Positions 9,601-17,022 of a stretch of 42,660 nt of DNA are shown here, one piece after another (the stretch's first letter is position 1; every line of letters begins with the position of its first letter). The notes beneath the pieces were generated by a model, which was given only the letters and a program-made list of their open reading frames with translations, was not told the DNA's origin and did no database searches. Origin of the DNA: Legionella quateirensis (GTDB lineage Bacteria > Pseudomonadota > Gammaproteobacteria > Legionellales > Legionellaceae); contig NZ_LNYR01000049.1 of the NCBI RefSeq assembly GCF_001467955.1, forward strand, positions 1 to 42,660. Direction: 5' to 3'. A program made the translations under genes and the position numbers.

Positions 9601-11843
9601 GCATCATAATAATAATAAACTCTTCGATCTGAGCTATCCGAGACTAAATGAATGCTGTCCCAAGTCAGCAGTTGTTCTGGATTAAATTGACTGAGCCTTT
9701 TTGCATAAGCTGTTGTAGCAATTACTTGTCCTTGTGCATTGTATTCATACCCAATCACTGCACCTTGAGAGTCAATGCGATAAGCAATTTGATTGTACTT
9801 GTTATATACAATTTGAGTGATGCGATCATTGGGACTGCTTTTGGGTTTTATCGAGTCAAAAGTTGGAACCTGCTCTAACCAGCCGTAAGTTGAAACACGC
9901 TGTTCGTACTGACGGGTTTTTAAAATCAAACCATCGTCATTATATAGAGTTTCTGTAACTTGACCGCTGGAACTAACTTGAGACTGTACCCGACCTTGAT
10001 GATCATAAAAGGTATAGGTAGTCAAACCATCTACCCCTGTTTCGGCTATCAAACGACCGGCTGCATCGTATTTATAAGTCGTACTGCCATAAGCCTGGCC
10101 ACTGTCCAGGCGCATAACGGAAAGCAATAAACCACTTCTGTCGTAAAGACGAATGGTTTGTAAGCCATTGGCATCTGTTTGAATCACCCTTTGATGAGCA
10201 TCATCGTATTCAAAGCGTTGACTGTGGTTTTGATTATCAATGGTTTGAATGAGACGACCTAAATCATCATAGAGATATTGGGTAATGCACCATTCTCCAT
10301 TGATAGGAGTACTTTTTTCAACCAGACGTCCTGCAGCATCATAACGATAACGAGCACTGAGTGCACCAGAATATATTCCGTGCCCTTGTGAATCCACCTG
10401 GGCATAATGCAATTCCTCTATGAGTTGACCACGCCAATCGTAGCGATAATCAATCAGACTCACGTCCTGGGGATTTTGCCTGGCTACCCAGGACTCTAAT
10501 TCCTTCAGGCCAAGAAGCTCATCCTGCCCCATGGAATCCACATCATAGCCTCCACGTAAATAGCAGCGAGTACTGACTAATTGTCCCTCTTCATCATAAC
10601 GTCGTTCGGTAACCGTACCGTCTGCTGAGATGGTAAAACGTAAATGACCTCGTTCATCATAAATGTAACGGGTCGTTTGTGGTTTAGTCGGGTGATGAGT
10701 ACCGTCAAAACGTTGATACTTCGTTTCAGAAATTACATGATGCGCTGAATCATAAACACGTTGGGTCACCTGACCTGATGGCTCTTCAGCCCAAATGCAA
10801 TCGCCCTCGTCATTATAACGAAACTTCCAAACCTGATTACCCTGAACAATAGAGCTTAATAAAGCCCCTTCGTAGTAATAACGAATACGGTACTGCTCTG
10901 GTCCATCAATACCGGTTAATCGGTTGTGTTCATCATAATAATACGTCCAGGACTCACCCAAGCCATTGGTTACTGTGGTTTTTCCTGATTGATAATCATA
11001 CAGCGTAACACGCCCCTCACCATCAACCAGTTTTTTTACTCGGCCCTGGGCATCGTATTCGATATGCAAAGCTGTTCCATCAGATTGCTTAATGTCACTG
11101 ATTCTGTTGGAATCGCCAGCATAGTCGTAGGTAATCCAAAAGATTTTTCCCTGACCTAAATCTCGACTTACTTTATGTAAGCGTTGCTGATCATCGTATT
11201 CATAATGCACATCATGCACCGTTACCCCATCACTGATTGTTTTCACTTCTCGTAATAAACCATTTTGAAACGACCAACATATGGTTTGTTTGCCGCTCTT
11301 GTCGGTTATATTGATCAGTTGCCCCTGATCGTAGGTAAACGAAACACTATGACCATCCAAATCTCGAATTTCTCTGAGTTGTCCATCCTGACTGTAATAA
11401 CAAGCTGTCTTTTGGGCACCCTCACGATACATCCAGCCATTTTGACTGTATGTCAGACGTGCAGTTCCACCTTCTTCCGGCACATAGGATTGTTTGTTAG
11501 CATCAAAAATAAAACGGCTTCTGTGGCCGTCTTCAGCAATACGAGTTACTGTTGAGCCAGAAGTATTGGGCTCACCGGTGCTCTCCAATCGAGATTGCAT
11601 ATTGAAGCGCCAATTGGATCCGGACTCTCCCATGGAATTATAGGTTTGAAATAAATCCAAGCCAAAACCAATATCCGCTAAAAAGCCATCGGATTGGCGC
11701 AAGACCAGGTTTCCATTTGCCGCATTAACGTACACAGACTCGCCGCTCTGCCCCAATGCTGCAACGCCCTTTGGCCCATAACTGCCCAGGCCTAAAGAGG
11801 AACCTTGCAAACCCAATCCTTCTCCGGTGAATATTTGTGTCAT
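621..11843 (-). CDS. Giant RHS/YD-repeat polymorphic toxin with LysM and C-terminal lysozyme-like domain
   Basis: A 3740-residue protein. Dozens of YD repeats (YDxxGRL, YDxxGQL, YNAFGEV types) fill roughly residues 100-2950 and should build the hollow RHS shell. A LysM module (YTVQTGDTLERIA to LHVGQRLNIP) lies near 3077-3131. A Gly/Ala-rich hydrophobic stretch lies at about 3178-3283 and may aid membrane passage. The last ~200 residues contain GGISYGAYQLSS (about 3567-3578), then FKGLNPG and QHAYIERTHY, a pattern I associate with lysozyme/chitosanase-like domains of phage and type VI effectors. I could not place the catalytic glutamate with certainty. No signal peptide is visible. The usual RHS core end motif (DPxGL after NxYxYxxNP) is not seen; the LysM module occupies that place. 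The ATG has AGGA upstream. It follows the Ig-like gene by 43 bp. Confidence 0.9.
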   Translation of the reverse strand: MTQIFTGEGLGLQGSSLGLGSYGPKGVAALGQSGESVYVNAANGNLVLRQSDGFLADIGFGLDLFQTYNSMGESGSNWRFNMQSRLESTGEPNTSGSTVTRIAEDGHRSRFIFDANKQSYVPEEGGTARLTYSQNGWMYREGAQKTACYYSQDGQLREIRDLDGHSVSFTYDQGQLINITDKSGKQTICWSFQNGLLREVKTISDGVTVHDVHYEYDDQQRLHKVSRDLGQGKIFWITYDYAGDSNRISDIKQSDGTALHIEYDAQGRVKKLVDGEGRVTLYDYQSGKTTVTNGLGESWTYYYDEHNRLTGIDGPEQYRIRYYYEGALLSSIVQGNQVWKFRYNDEGDCIWAEEPSGQVTQRVYDSAHHVISETKYQRFDGTHHPTKPQTTRYIYDERGHLRFTISADGTVTERRYDEEGQLVSTRCYLRGGYDVDSMGQDELLGLKELESWVARQNPQDVSLIDYRYDWRGQLIEELHYAQVDSQGHGIYSGALSARYRYDAAGRLVEKSTPINGEWCITQYLYDDLGRLIQTIDNQNHSQRFEYDDAHQRVIQTDANGLQTIRLYDRSGLLLSVMRLDSGQAYGSTTYKYDAAGRLIAETGVDGLTTYTFYDHQGRVQSQVSSSGQVTETLYNDDGLILKTRQYEQRVSTYGWLEQVPTFDSIKPKSSPNDRITQIVYNKYNQIAYRIDSQGAVIGYEYNAQGQVIATTAYAKRLSQFNPEQLLTWDSIHLVSDSSDRRVYYYYDALGQLEAKLDGEGYATAYHYDRLGHLIETIRYTNPISNRLSGDWLQDKPTNSVNDIHTYSLYDARGLKVADIDGEGYLTEYRYDSGGLLVEKCSYEKIIDLSILINETTTLDQLRPKVQNNDHHTTYHYNDLGLLIQEKNYAGLITTYAYDEMGRLVVKTLADEQTHSARQQRYRYDVLGRVVQSLNEVGCALLEKGYPSQEQIELIWQKHSIYFEYDNSGLLLSKTNALNQTTRYFYDETRELKYTVNADGAVIETGYNSFGQVAFTRSYSAYLKINPKGLSTEELDHQVQLLQDDRYDELTRYEYNTIGQVIAQYSGKRGLVTTRYNAFGEIEFSSLRIDGNRTTDTAFEYDKRGLLTRRIDDAGGLSRRSELRYDSFGWVSRKIDGKQNQISFVLNKRGEQVKIFNASNQLKKISYDAFGRVLKETDYDSSIYTKIFSYDDKNKSVTLTNPFERMRIVTQFNSFGDKVSITDANGYTTEFHYDEQGQLMRVDSPEGTFKEYRYDEAGHLIWQHDAGGQIIEYGYDATGHLLSKTIDPNHLKIKTLYQYDALGRQLQITDANGCIKQFVYDDQGNLIRTCVDPDGLNLVTEFTYDDRGLLLRQTEINAHGVNKCTAYEWDSLGRRTATISDPDGLKLITTYQYDANDNLVCQTDANNHRTHYIYDVLNRCQYQINAQGVVTEHLYDANGNELQTVTYAQTVPQLLEYNEASLKAVLKKDAQHDHYQFRLFNTNGKVLAAYDGLGYVTTYDYDGNGNLIHTRQYASAVSLDDLIKGSRTLPPKDGARDTHYVYDGLNQLRFTCSNDGYVMESRYDKNGQLISNTKYFEQLIMGANGNYTLDNVIQKLNPDSQRDQTTRYIYDNAGRLTAELSAEGIAKSYQYDNLGHVISSTTHATRAAFSNGGLNLITSTNDRTNHFVYDTAGREVYRISSEGRVLERRYDRVGNVIAELTHSIPAHLAQYNEDAIKNAMSQDQRARMTAYEYDAVGRLLSQVNAEHATTRYTYDAQGNVLSKTEANQTVWTYQYDEANQLIETRSPSTKVTTARGQEWRSIVTRNSYDSLGNLIAVIRDAEGQKQTVLYEYDTNNHKIKTLYPDVKVNSSTAKASNQRQEITQTLVEEIQYNAFGEVIASSDKAGNWKHYAYDNQGNLVYSLDTQSGLTYYQYNSLGQVMSKTLYANRLEVSKNFDYTIGNISNALSTSRYDRHEFYVYNLDNQVIEVSRDSVLMYNPQTGHYDKTISPATKTLYNAFGEVIKSSVRINESEWAETYTYYDKEGHPTAVIDPEGYVTTYQYTVFGDVETMTEYALAARAWDTEQFTPGQTSSKDRTVTYTYDALGQLTAKTLKQVRYERLKSGTNSYETFTGDLTTTYSYDALGHLTSTTDAKGNTAYCYYDELGQLIAKVAPITQEGRAATTYSYDALGHLVETRRWAQGALEADETHFLLKGASSQDVVTRQEYDNQGQLVVQTDGINHQVNYSYDANGNLARSWQTLKQADGSTLIQDKRYTYDSEKHLLQTATFKNSGALHTEDVQYNTFGDMVAKGNNGQYQTHYDYDSLGRVWRSNSQGYYQIFVYDLTDNVTQVVTSSNIFSAEKNRHGLDLSDESFEQKDRFDLGRFEYELQRQSNIYDKSGRLIGQRKEYGVNSSVQGKEVYLQNASQSQTVDRWGNMLTYTNALGQVTRYEYNAFNQVIQQELPEVRVVDEHGVGRLLKPVNVYAYNELGQAIAMIDANGHAVSKEYDALGRVILERDAKGATRTRHYNLLEQLTSLTNELGGVTSYTYDQANRLIAVNTPKTNQQYEYDEAGELIKQINGKNEASSFWYDTLGNQIKRQDARGLETSYDYDDAGHKTKETDANGRSQTWIYDEQGRLKQHVDLGGHATSYDYNTNGLLLEETSTTGKHIKYHYQGDGALYQYADEALKERVTYTYDVEGQMTSKESARGDTLDDGWIRETDHYQYDALGRLVQVRRRHPEDTDKRFPDKDHALLSIDYEYDGVGNIRHTQVRANYTGYDAVESDDYYLFDENNRMTVNKGQLVNGQIMMTSTQGSTSTYDAAGNIQTASKYENGSVQNYRYVYNNDNQLELIQRNNVNLQSRFYDEAGRVVQENSFDAKGNLSQQNIMSYDKGLLKAQSTLNGSRIEVSKTTFEHDNVGNLTELKTRTHGQGSTLGFTVTHEYKYEFWDNYQQSLDKVTQAVDQGGLTTGKSTKAYDINGQLKESIDEQSSTNNTYYLNSGVEGIKGRKDKEGQTSYLTVAGKTIGDLRLDNSGKQHLTVYGGFTPSGSQQKAAEETTTKYTWQRGAGMRTTSNFLDRTPGEHADGALPEAPQDNLGAYTVQTGDTLERIAMQVYGDSSLWYVLADANGITDKNALAGSSSQLHVGQRLNIPPVATGQQHTNGTHKVLNAYDVLGNTSATTQSPMIRSAPSPLPKRHNGLFSKIVVGIIAVVATVMTAGIVGALAGASITGAGGLFALGSAVLAGTATTTAGITLAAGFAAGFVGSIASQGAAKALGMQEGMNFKGALISGLATAATGGFLRGINNSTSYSNFVDKLDNLSVSKQFSISSAAQLMEQNTISQGINLTLQKHQHFDWEQLGAAAITGGMMGSTAGKNLTNKLNKLDKGTGILSSEVKSVAHSGVEATAKGEHFNAADVAVDNLGSAIGDSLVGLAGARELPEPKKKDLLDELYLTDNVLDMIHPERTEEAIFNDYLAKQSKEGRGLKEFKADVSIASEGYYYIQYPGFVGDSISNQWASSLKQGDGALIRDEINVPLRDSKVENNFDLTDVVNSMLGRLSMKEETGFEVEKYLNASARVSDGKNDKGGISYGAYQLSSEANIVQDFLRKEGSPWKKEFKGLNPGKSGAFGAKWREIAASYGHDFFMAQHAYIERTHYTKVKNYLMENTGLDIDTQPKAVRESIWSASVQHGNAKYFLAEAIKSLNGEDTSTKKYAYKLINTIYDKRIGYVSGLSIPSKNSLISGRYPRERLRALEMLEEF

Positions 11844-11886
11844 AATACGTCCTGTTGCTTGGTTAATTTTTCTTAGCGGGGCTAAG

Positions 11887-13530
11887 CTAATTCATAATGG
11901 CTAAACTTAATAAATATTCTTCTGACAAACCACCTGGAATATTTTTTATCACTATCTTTATGTCTATATCCTCATTAACAACATCTGGAGGTACCAGGTC
12001 AGAAATTAATTTATTTTCTTGCAAACGCAACCAGTCAGGAGGTATAAAGTCGTCAGCAAAATGTATCTCAAATGGAGCATTTTGATATTCAGGATAGATG
12101 TCATTATTTGCTACAAAATCATAGGTATAAGGTTGTCCAGGATAGACTATAGGCAGCAAAGGTTTTGATGATTTAAATCGTGGCGCCAGATTTTTATCAA
12201 TACTGATTTGCAATGGAACTGTTACAGCTTCAGAATTACCACCAATTGTTGTATTAGCCCGCATGGTAAGTAGATATTTTTGGCCTGTAGCCTCATCAGG
12301 AACAGTGCCTTCCAATACCATTCGATTAAAAGAAGAAATACTAAGCCAGGATGCGGCAGGCTCTACTTTCTCTAGAATTAATGTAATCTTGGGATCATGT
12401 GCAGGATCACTAATGTAGCCTGACAAGTCTTCATAAATATTAGATCCGGCCAATTTCTCCAGCTCAAATGAATTAATTACTGGCTTTTGGGCTGGGTCAC
12501 AAGCAACAGGAATTTTTAACGTCAATGGTTTTAAACAATCACCACCCGTATTTGAGGAAGCAATAAGAGTAACTTCTACTTCCTTACCTGCCGCATCGAG
12601 AGGTACTTTACCTTTCAGATGAGTCGGATCATCACTTGAAATTTTTAACCAGCCAGGATGGCTCGAATTGGGGTCGATTCGAAATGAAATCTGATTGGTC
12701 TGCATGAATCCCGCTTGCGGTTCAATTAATTCCATGAGGTTTAAACTGTATTTTTGTTTGGGTAAGGCACCGGGTATTGGATAGTTCTGTTTAAAAACAG
12801 GCTTGTCTTTTGCGTTGACCTGAACCTGTATTCTAAATTCGACAGGAGCTGCTGTGCCATAGGTATTTTGAGCTCCGACTGTAAATAAATACGTTCCAGT
12901 ACGTGTTGGCGTTCCAACAATAGAAAATTTAGCCTGATCAAAGTGTAATCCATCTCGTTCTGCTGGGGTAACAATGCCATACGCTGGAAAACCTGCCTTT
13001 ACATTTTCGTCATAAAATTTTACTGCTGATTTAAGATTATAAACAAAAGGGATATTTGCAGTAGCTTCTTGAATTGGGATAGTCGACATCGATATGCCAT
13101 GAGGAATCACCCTGACTGAAAAGGTTGGGGAGAAAAATAAATGTTCTACATGAGGTGGAAATCTGCACGTATTATATTTTAGTGACCCAGCTACAGTCTT
13201 AAAAGAGTTTCCTGGAATAACAATATTGAAATAACAGGTAAACGGATGGGGGCTTTTATTATTTGCATCATCCGTTAACTGACGGCAATCACCCGAGGTA
13301 TATTCAAGACTACTACCCGGCGGTAAGTCCCATTGCTGGCAAGTAGGAGGAGAGCCAGGTGTTGCCCACCAATGCACTGTTGCATCCATTTGCACTGGAA
13401 TGCGTACCGTATCACCGTAAAAAACAGTCGAAGGAAGTCTGTCTCTAAACATCATATTGACTCGAGGTTGAGCAAAAGACACCGAGGAGGAACAATATAA
13501 AATTAAAAATAATAACAACAGATTTTTCAC
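11887..13530 (-). CDS. Secreted protein with tandem Ig/cadherin-like domains
   Basis: A 547-residue protein with a clear signal peptide (residues 1-20, cut after SSVSFA). After an N-terminal cysteine-containing region, from about residue 150 to the end it shows successive beta-sandwich units with the putative-Ig/cadherin-like signature: an FxIxGTPTRTGTYLFTVGA unit, then SDDPTHLKGKVP, then MVLEGTVPDEATGQKYLLT, then a final truncated unit. Such modules usually mediate adhesion or scaffold surface complexes. The start is GTG with AAAGGA 8 nt upstream. It is 43 bp upstream of the RHS gene on the same strand, so it may help export, display or target the toxin; this is inference. No catalytic domain is visible. 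Confidence 0.75.
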   Translation of the reverse strand: MKNLLLLFLILYCSSSVSFAQPRVNMMFRDRLPSTVFYGDTVRIPVQMDATVHWWATPGSPPTCQQWDLPPGSSLEYTSGDCRQLTDDANNKSPHPFTCYFNIVIPGNSFKTVAGSLKYNTCRFPPHVEHLFFSPTFSVRVIPHGISMSTIPIQEATANIPFVYNLKSAVKFYDENVKAGFPAYGIVTPAERDGLHFDQAKFSIVGTPTRTGTYLFTVGAQNTYGTAAPVEFRIQVQVNAKDKPVFKQNYPIPGALPKQKYSLNLMELIEPQAGFMQTNQISFRIDPNSSHPGWLKISSDDPTHLKGKVPLDAAGKEVEVTLIASSNTGGDCLKPLTLKIPVACDPAQKPVINSFELEKLAGSNIYEDLSGYISDPAHDPKITLILEKVEPAASWLSISSFNRMVLEGTVPDEATGQKYLLTMRANTTIGGNSEAVTVPLQISIDKNLAPRFKSSKPLLPIVYPGQPYTYDFVANNDIYPEYQNAPFEIHFADDFIPPDWLRLQENKLISDLVPPDVVNEDIDIKIVIKNIPGGLSEEYLLSLAIMN

Positions 13531-13604
13531 AGCATAATCCTTTACAAACTGAATAAAATAATTCTAATTAACTAAAAACTCTCAAGATAAAAAATTAAAA
13601 TTAA

Positions 13605-13739
13605 TTAACTCAAAAAAGCAAAATTAGAACAAATTAAATAAAGTAAAAGAAAAGCGATGAGTACAACCTGATGTCTGATAATAAAAGGAACGAGGTATTC
13701 CATTAATTGTGTTGGTTGGATTTTATTTTGTTTCTTCAT
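13605..13739 (-). CDS. Small single-pass membrane protein, 44 aa
   Basis: A short reading frame starting MKKQNKIQPTQLMEYL. It has a basic, polar N-terminus and one hydrophobic helix at about residues 25-43 (VVLIAFLLLYLICSNFAF). GGAG lies 7 nt before the ATG, and a strong sigma-70-like promoter lies about 45 bp further upstream. It ends 74 bp before the Ig-like gene, so it probably heads the operon with the Ig protein, the RHS toxin and the DUF1311 gene. I recognise no family. It could be a small membrane protein of the toxin cluster or a leader peptide. Support is promoter, ribosome binding site and composition only. Confidence 0.5.
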   Translation of the reverse strand: MKKQNKIQPTQLMEYLVPFIIRHQVVLIAFLLLYLICSNFAFLS

Positions 13740-13783
13740 GATACAACTCCAAAGTTTCCATAAGGCATTTCCGAGCCGTCGCC

Positions 13784-13812
13784 ATATTAAACAATCAAAT
13801 TATTCAAGTCAA
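13784..13812 (-). promoter_or_regulatory. Sigma-70-type promoter of the RHS cluster
   Basis: On the minus strand TTGACT (13807-13812) is followed by a 17-bp spacer and TAATAT (13784-13789), close to consensus in both boxes and ideal in spacing. The predicted start site is near 13777, about 38 nt before the 44-aa gene. It is the only clear promoter seen upstream of the Ig-RHS-LprI genes. Confidence 0.6.
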
Positions 13813-14044
13813 ATGGATTTATAGAAACAAAGTTAAAGGTTTTAAGGTAAATTGGATTTAAATAATACGTTTATGGAACAATGAGTTATGCCCATCGATA
13901 TGGTAGAGACGGTGCAACTGCAGGGAGATCCTTCGCGCAAAAATCGCGCTCTGGATGACGTAGCAAGGGGATAGAAACTAGCTAAGGAGGACACTATTTT
14001 TGCTTCTAACAATCCTTCAATCGGTTGGTCTAATAGCTCTCCTA
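13813..14044. other. Non-coding spacer with a degenerate dispersed repeat
   Basis: This completes the gap between the 44-aa gene and the hemF-linked gene. No convincing gene is seen. At 13921-13960 there is GC-richer sequence (GGGAGATCCTTCGCG then CTCTGGATGACG) like the GGATCC/GGATGACG repeat near 16900, and I read it as a decayed copy of a dispersed intergenic repeat. Confidence 0.35.
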
Positions 14045-14791
14045 TCAATCGGATTTAACTGAAGATTCAACCCAATCGGCCTCCAAAATCCATTGGATTT
14101 GATTGTTTAAATTGATTGGAATTTCAGATAATACATCCAATTGATGATCTTCATAGGCATTACTATCAGGATGGGTTGTCTTGTAATGAGAAATGAACCT
14201 GTCCCGTGTGTTATTAACCCACTGAATTTGTGGTGCAAATAGATGAAGCATCCCTTCTACCCAGCGATCAAGTATCTGCCAATATGCACTATCGTTCTTT
14301 GTCATCTTATAGAGTTTAATAAAACTTGAAGTATGCTCTGCGTCATACCAGATTTCATGGGAGATCCATCGATTAACACTGAATAAACGGATTGGCTGGC
14401 CATAGCGGTTCATGGCAATGGCAACAATATGCGTCATTGGATTCTCACAATATTTATCCCAGTCCAGTAAAGGTGTTGGTCTAAAGTGTTGAGGAATATG
14501 GCCGTAGCGCAAAAAACAATGAAAATGTCCGTGCTCCTCTGTTTCAAAATTTTCACGATGACAATGATAGAAATATTGAGCACCCGTATCATGATCGATC
14601 CGGTCCCCTTTAGGGTAATGATCCATCTGTTGATGACGGCTCTTTTTTTCTAAAGTATATTGAATAATATTGTTTACACCCAGAGCCATCATGTGTTGTT
14701 GGGCTTCAAGAACCTGTCGTGCATAATGCAAAAACCTCGATTGTTGATGTTTTTTCAATTCTGGAAGACTGAATTCCGGTAGTTCTAACAT
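14045..14791 (-). CDS. Conserved protein of the hemF operon, His/Cys-rich motif
   Basis: A 248-residue soluble protein, probably of an uncharacterised conserved family (I recall DUF6969, unverified). Its most striking part is YFYHCHR followed 9 residues later by EHGHFHCFLRYG, a cluster of His, Cys and Glu that could bind a metal or heme. An in-frame TTG 51 bp upstream exists, but I prefer this ATG because AGGGA sits 8 nt before it. The gene starts 81 bp after the hemF stop on the same strand and is probably co-transcribed, which suggests a role linked to heme or oxygen; this is inference only. No signal peptide or membrane segment is visible. Confidence 0.7.
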   Translation of the reverse strand: MLELPEFSLPELKKHQQSRFLHYARQVLEAQQHMMALGVNNIIQYTLEKKSRHQQMDHYPKGDRIDHDTGAQYFYHCHRENFETEEHGHFHCFLRYGHIPQHFRPTPLLDWDKYCENPMTHIVAIAMNRYGQPIRLFSVNRWISHEIWYDAEHTSSFIKLYKMTKNDSAYWQILDRWVEGMLHLFAPQIQWVNNTRDRFISHYKTTHPDSNAYEDHQLDVLSEIPINLNNQIQWILEADWVESSVKSD

Positions 14792-14872
14792 GTGAATTTC
14801 CCTATAACCAGGAGCTGTTAACACGTACTCTATAAACACCAATATGACAAGGGTGTTTGAAGAAGCGAATTG

Positions 14873-15866
<994 letters not shown>

Positions 15867-15907
15867 GGAAAAATTTGATATAATAAAAATCTTTTGCGAT
15901 TTACATT

Positions 15908-15980
15908 AGGGTGTGTTGCCCATTCCGATTTCGACGTCTCGGAACGTTGGGTATATTTTGATGAATGGTTAACACGCCCT
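15908..15980. repeat. Nested inverted repeats in the fnr leader
   Basis: Outer arms AGGGTGTGTT (15908-15917) and AACACGCCCT (15971-15980) pair at 9 of 10 positions. Inside, CCCATTCCGA (15919-15928) faces TCGGAA (15939-15944) and TGGG (15948-15951), giving a compact hairpin. Lying between the likely fnr promoter and the fnr start, it would be in the mRNA leader. It could be a structured leader or a small inserted palindromic element. Confidence 0.45.
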
Positions 15981-16019
15981 GAGCACTATATACATTGAAG
16001 TTCTTATGAAGAATCAAAT

Positions 16020-16760
16020 ATGATCGATGTCGATAAAAATCAGCCAACCTGTGAGCATTGTACCTTCTCACCTTTTTGCATTGCGGAAGAGAACTCATTG
16101 GACTGGATAAATCAAAATAACCATGCTGTCAAACAACACCAACATCTTAAAAAGAATGAACCCTTATACCTTCCTCAGAATATGTTTCGAAACCTGTATG
16201 CAATTCAACGAGGAACTTTAAAAACATATCAAGTAGATGCTAATGGAAATGAATTAATTCAGGGATTTTATTTTGCCGGGGAAGTTCTGGGCTTTGAGGC
16301 AATTTATTCACGGCACTACCTTTTTTCAGCGGTTGCTTTGTCCGATACGGTCGTTTGTGAAATTCCGTACGATAACTTCCTTGAATTATTGCAATTAAAT
16401 CCCTCTCTACAAAAACATATTTTATATTTAATGAGCCAACAACTGAATGTGGGTTCTTATTTATGTTCCATCACTGCGGAACAACGACTTGCCGCGTTTC
16501 TTATTGATTTAGCCAATCGATTACACCCATTAGAAATGCAATTGCAATTTAATTTGCCTATGTCTCGTCAAGATATAGGTAATTATTTAAGACTCACCGC
16601 AGAAACCATTAGCCGCCTTCTCGCTCAATTTAAAAAAAATAACATCATTGCCATTGATCATAAAAATATTCAACTTTTGCAACCGGAACAATTAGTACTA
16701 ATTGCAGATATAGAACACAGTTCCGTCATAAAGAATCAGAACATTATTCGTAAAGCCTGA
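16020..16760 (+). CDS. fnr: Fe-S oxygen-sensing transcription regulator FNR
   Basis: FNR is a Crp-family dimer that binds TTGAT-N4-ATCAA sites when its oxygen-labile 4Fe-4S cluster is intact. The 246-residue protein has the cluster ligands C11, C14 and C20 plus a fourth cysteine, C113, in VVCEIP, matching E. coli C122. The cyclic-nucleotide-like beta-roll follows (about 45-125), then the dimer helix. The DNA-reading helix is MSRQDIGNYLRLTAETISRL (181-200), with the ETISR contacts of classical FNR intact. So it should recognise the boxes at 15853 and 16780, which flank its own gene. It is divergent from hemF and followed by a desaturase. Confidence 0.96.
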   Translation: MIDVDKNQPTCEHCTFSPFCIAEENSLDWINQNNHAVKQHQHLKKNEPLYLPQNMFRNLYAIQRGTLKTYQVDANGNELIQGFYFAGEVLGFEAIYSRHYLFSAVALSDTVVCEIPYDNFLELLQLNPSLQKHILYLMSQQLNVGSYLCSITAEQRLAAFLIDLANRLHPLEMQLQFNLPMSRQDIGNYLRLTAETISRLLAQFKKNNIIAIDHKNIQLLQPEQLVLIADIEHSSVIKNQNIIRKA

Positions 16761-16779
16761 ATGTTACATTTACATTTCC

Positions 16780-16820
16780 ATGATGTAGATCAAGGTCATC
16801 TTTTAAAATCCATTTAAAAT
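16780..16820 (+). promoter_or_regulatory. FNR box and -10 element of the desaturase gene
   Basis: ATGATGTAGATCAA at 16780-16793 is the exact reverse complement of the box in front of hemF. TAAAAT at 16815-16820 is a plausible -10, predicting a start near 16827 with the box centred at about -40. The orientation relative to the downstream gene is the same as at hemF. This suggests the desaturase, about 195 bp downstream of the predicted start, is activated by FNR. Confidence 0.65.
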
Positions 16821-16840
16821 ATCCTGAAAACTGAGATTGT

Positions 16841-16972
16841 CATACCCAACAAAGTGGGGATTTGGCGTAAAAAGCCAGCACAATGCCATATTTTTGCATG
16901 GATCCCCGCCTTCGCGAGGATGACGTATTAATTAGAGATGACTTATAAAACGGGGATGACGAGTAGAACAGA
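16841..16972. repeat. Dispersed intergenic repeat (REP-like)
   Basis: GC-rich sequence with short complementary parts, such as TGGATCCCCGCC then TTCGCGAGGATGACG and a second GGGGATGACG. This has the look of the ATCCCCGC/GGATGACG repeats scattered through many proteobacterial genomes. It lies between the FNR box and the desaturase start, so it would sit inside the mRNA leader. Boundaries are approximate. Confidence 0.4.
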
Positions 16973-17022
16973 ATTTATCCCTGGGAGGCCTTGGCCATCG
17001 TTGTATTAAAAGGTAGTGTCTT

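Noticed and set aside
621..11843. Many plus-strand frames opposite the RHS gene
   Set aside because: They are shadows of a long, regularly repeated coding region and lack ribosome sites or recognisable domains.
13842..14048. A 68-residue minus-strand frame
   Set aside because: It lacks a ribosome site, overlaps a repeat-like stretch and its composition does not look like protein.
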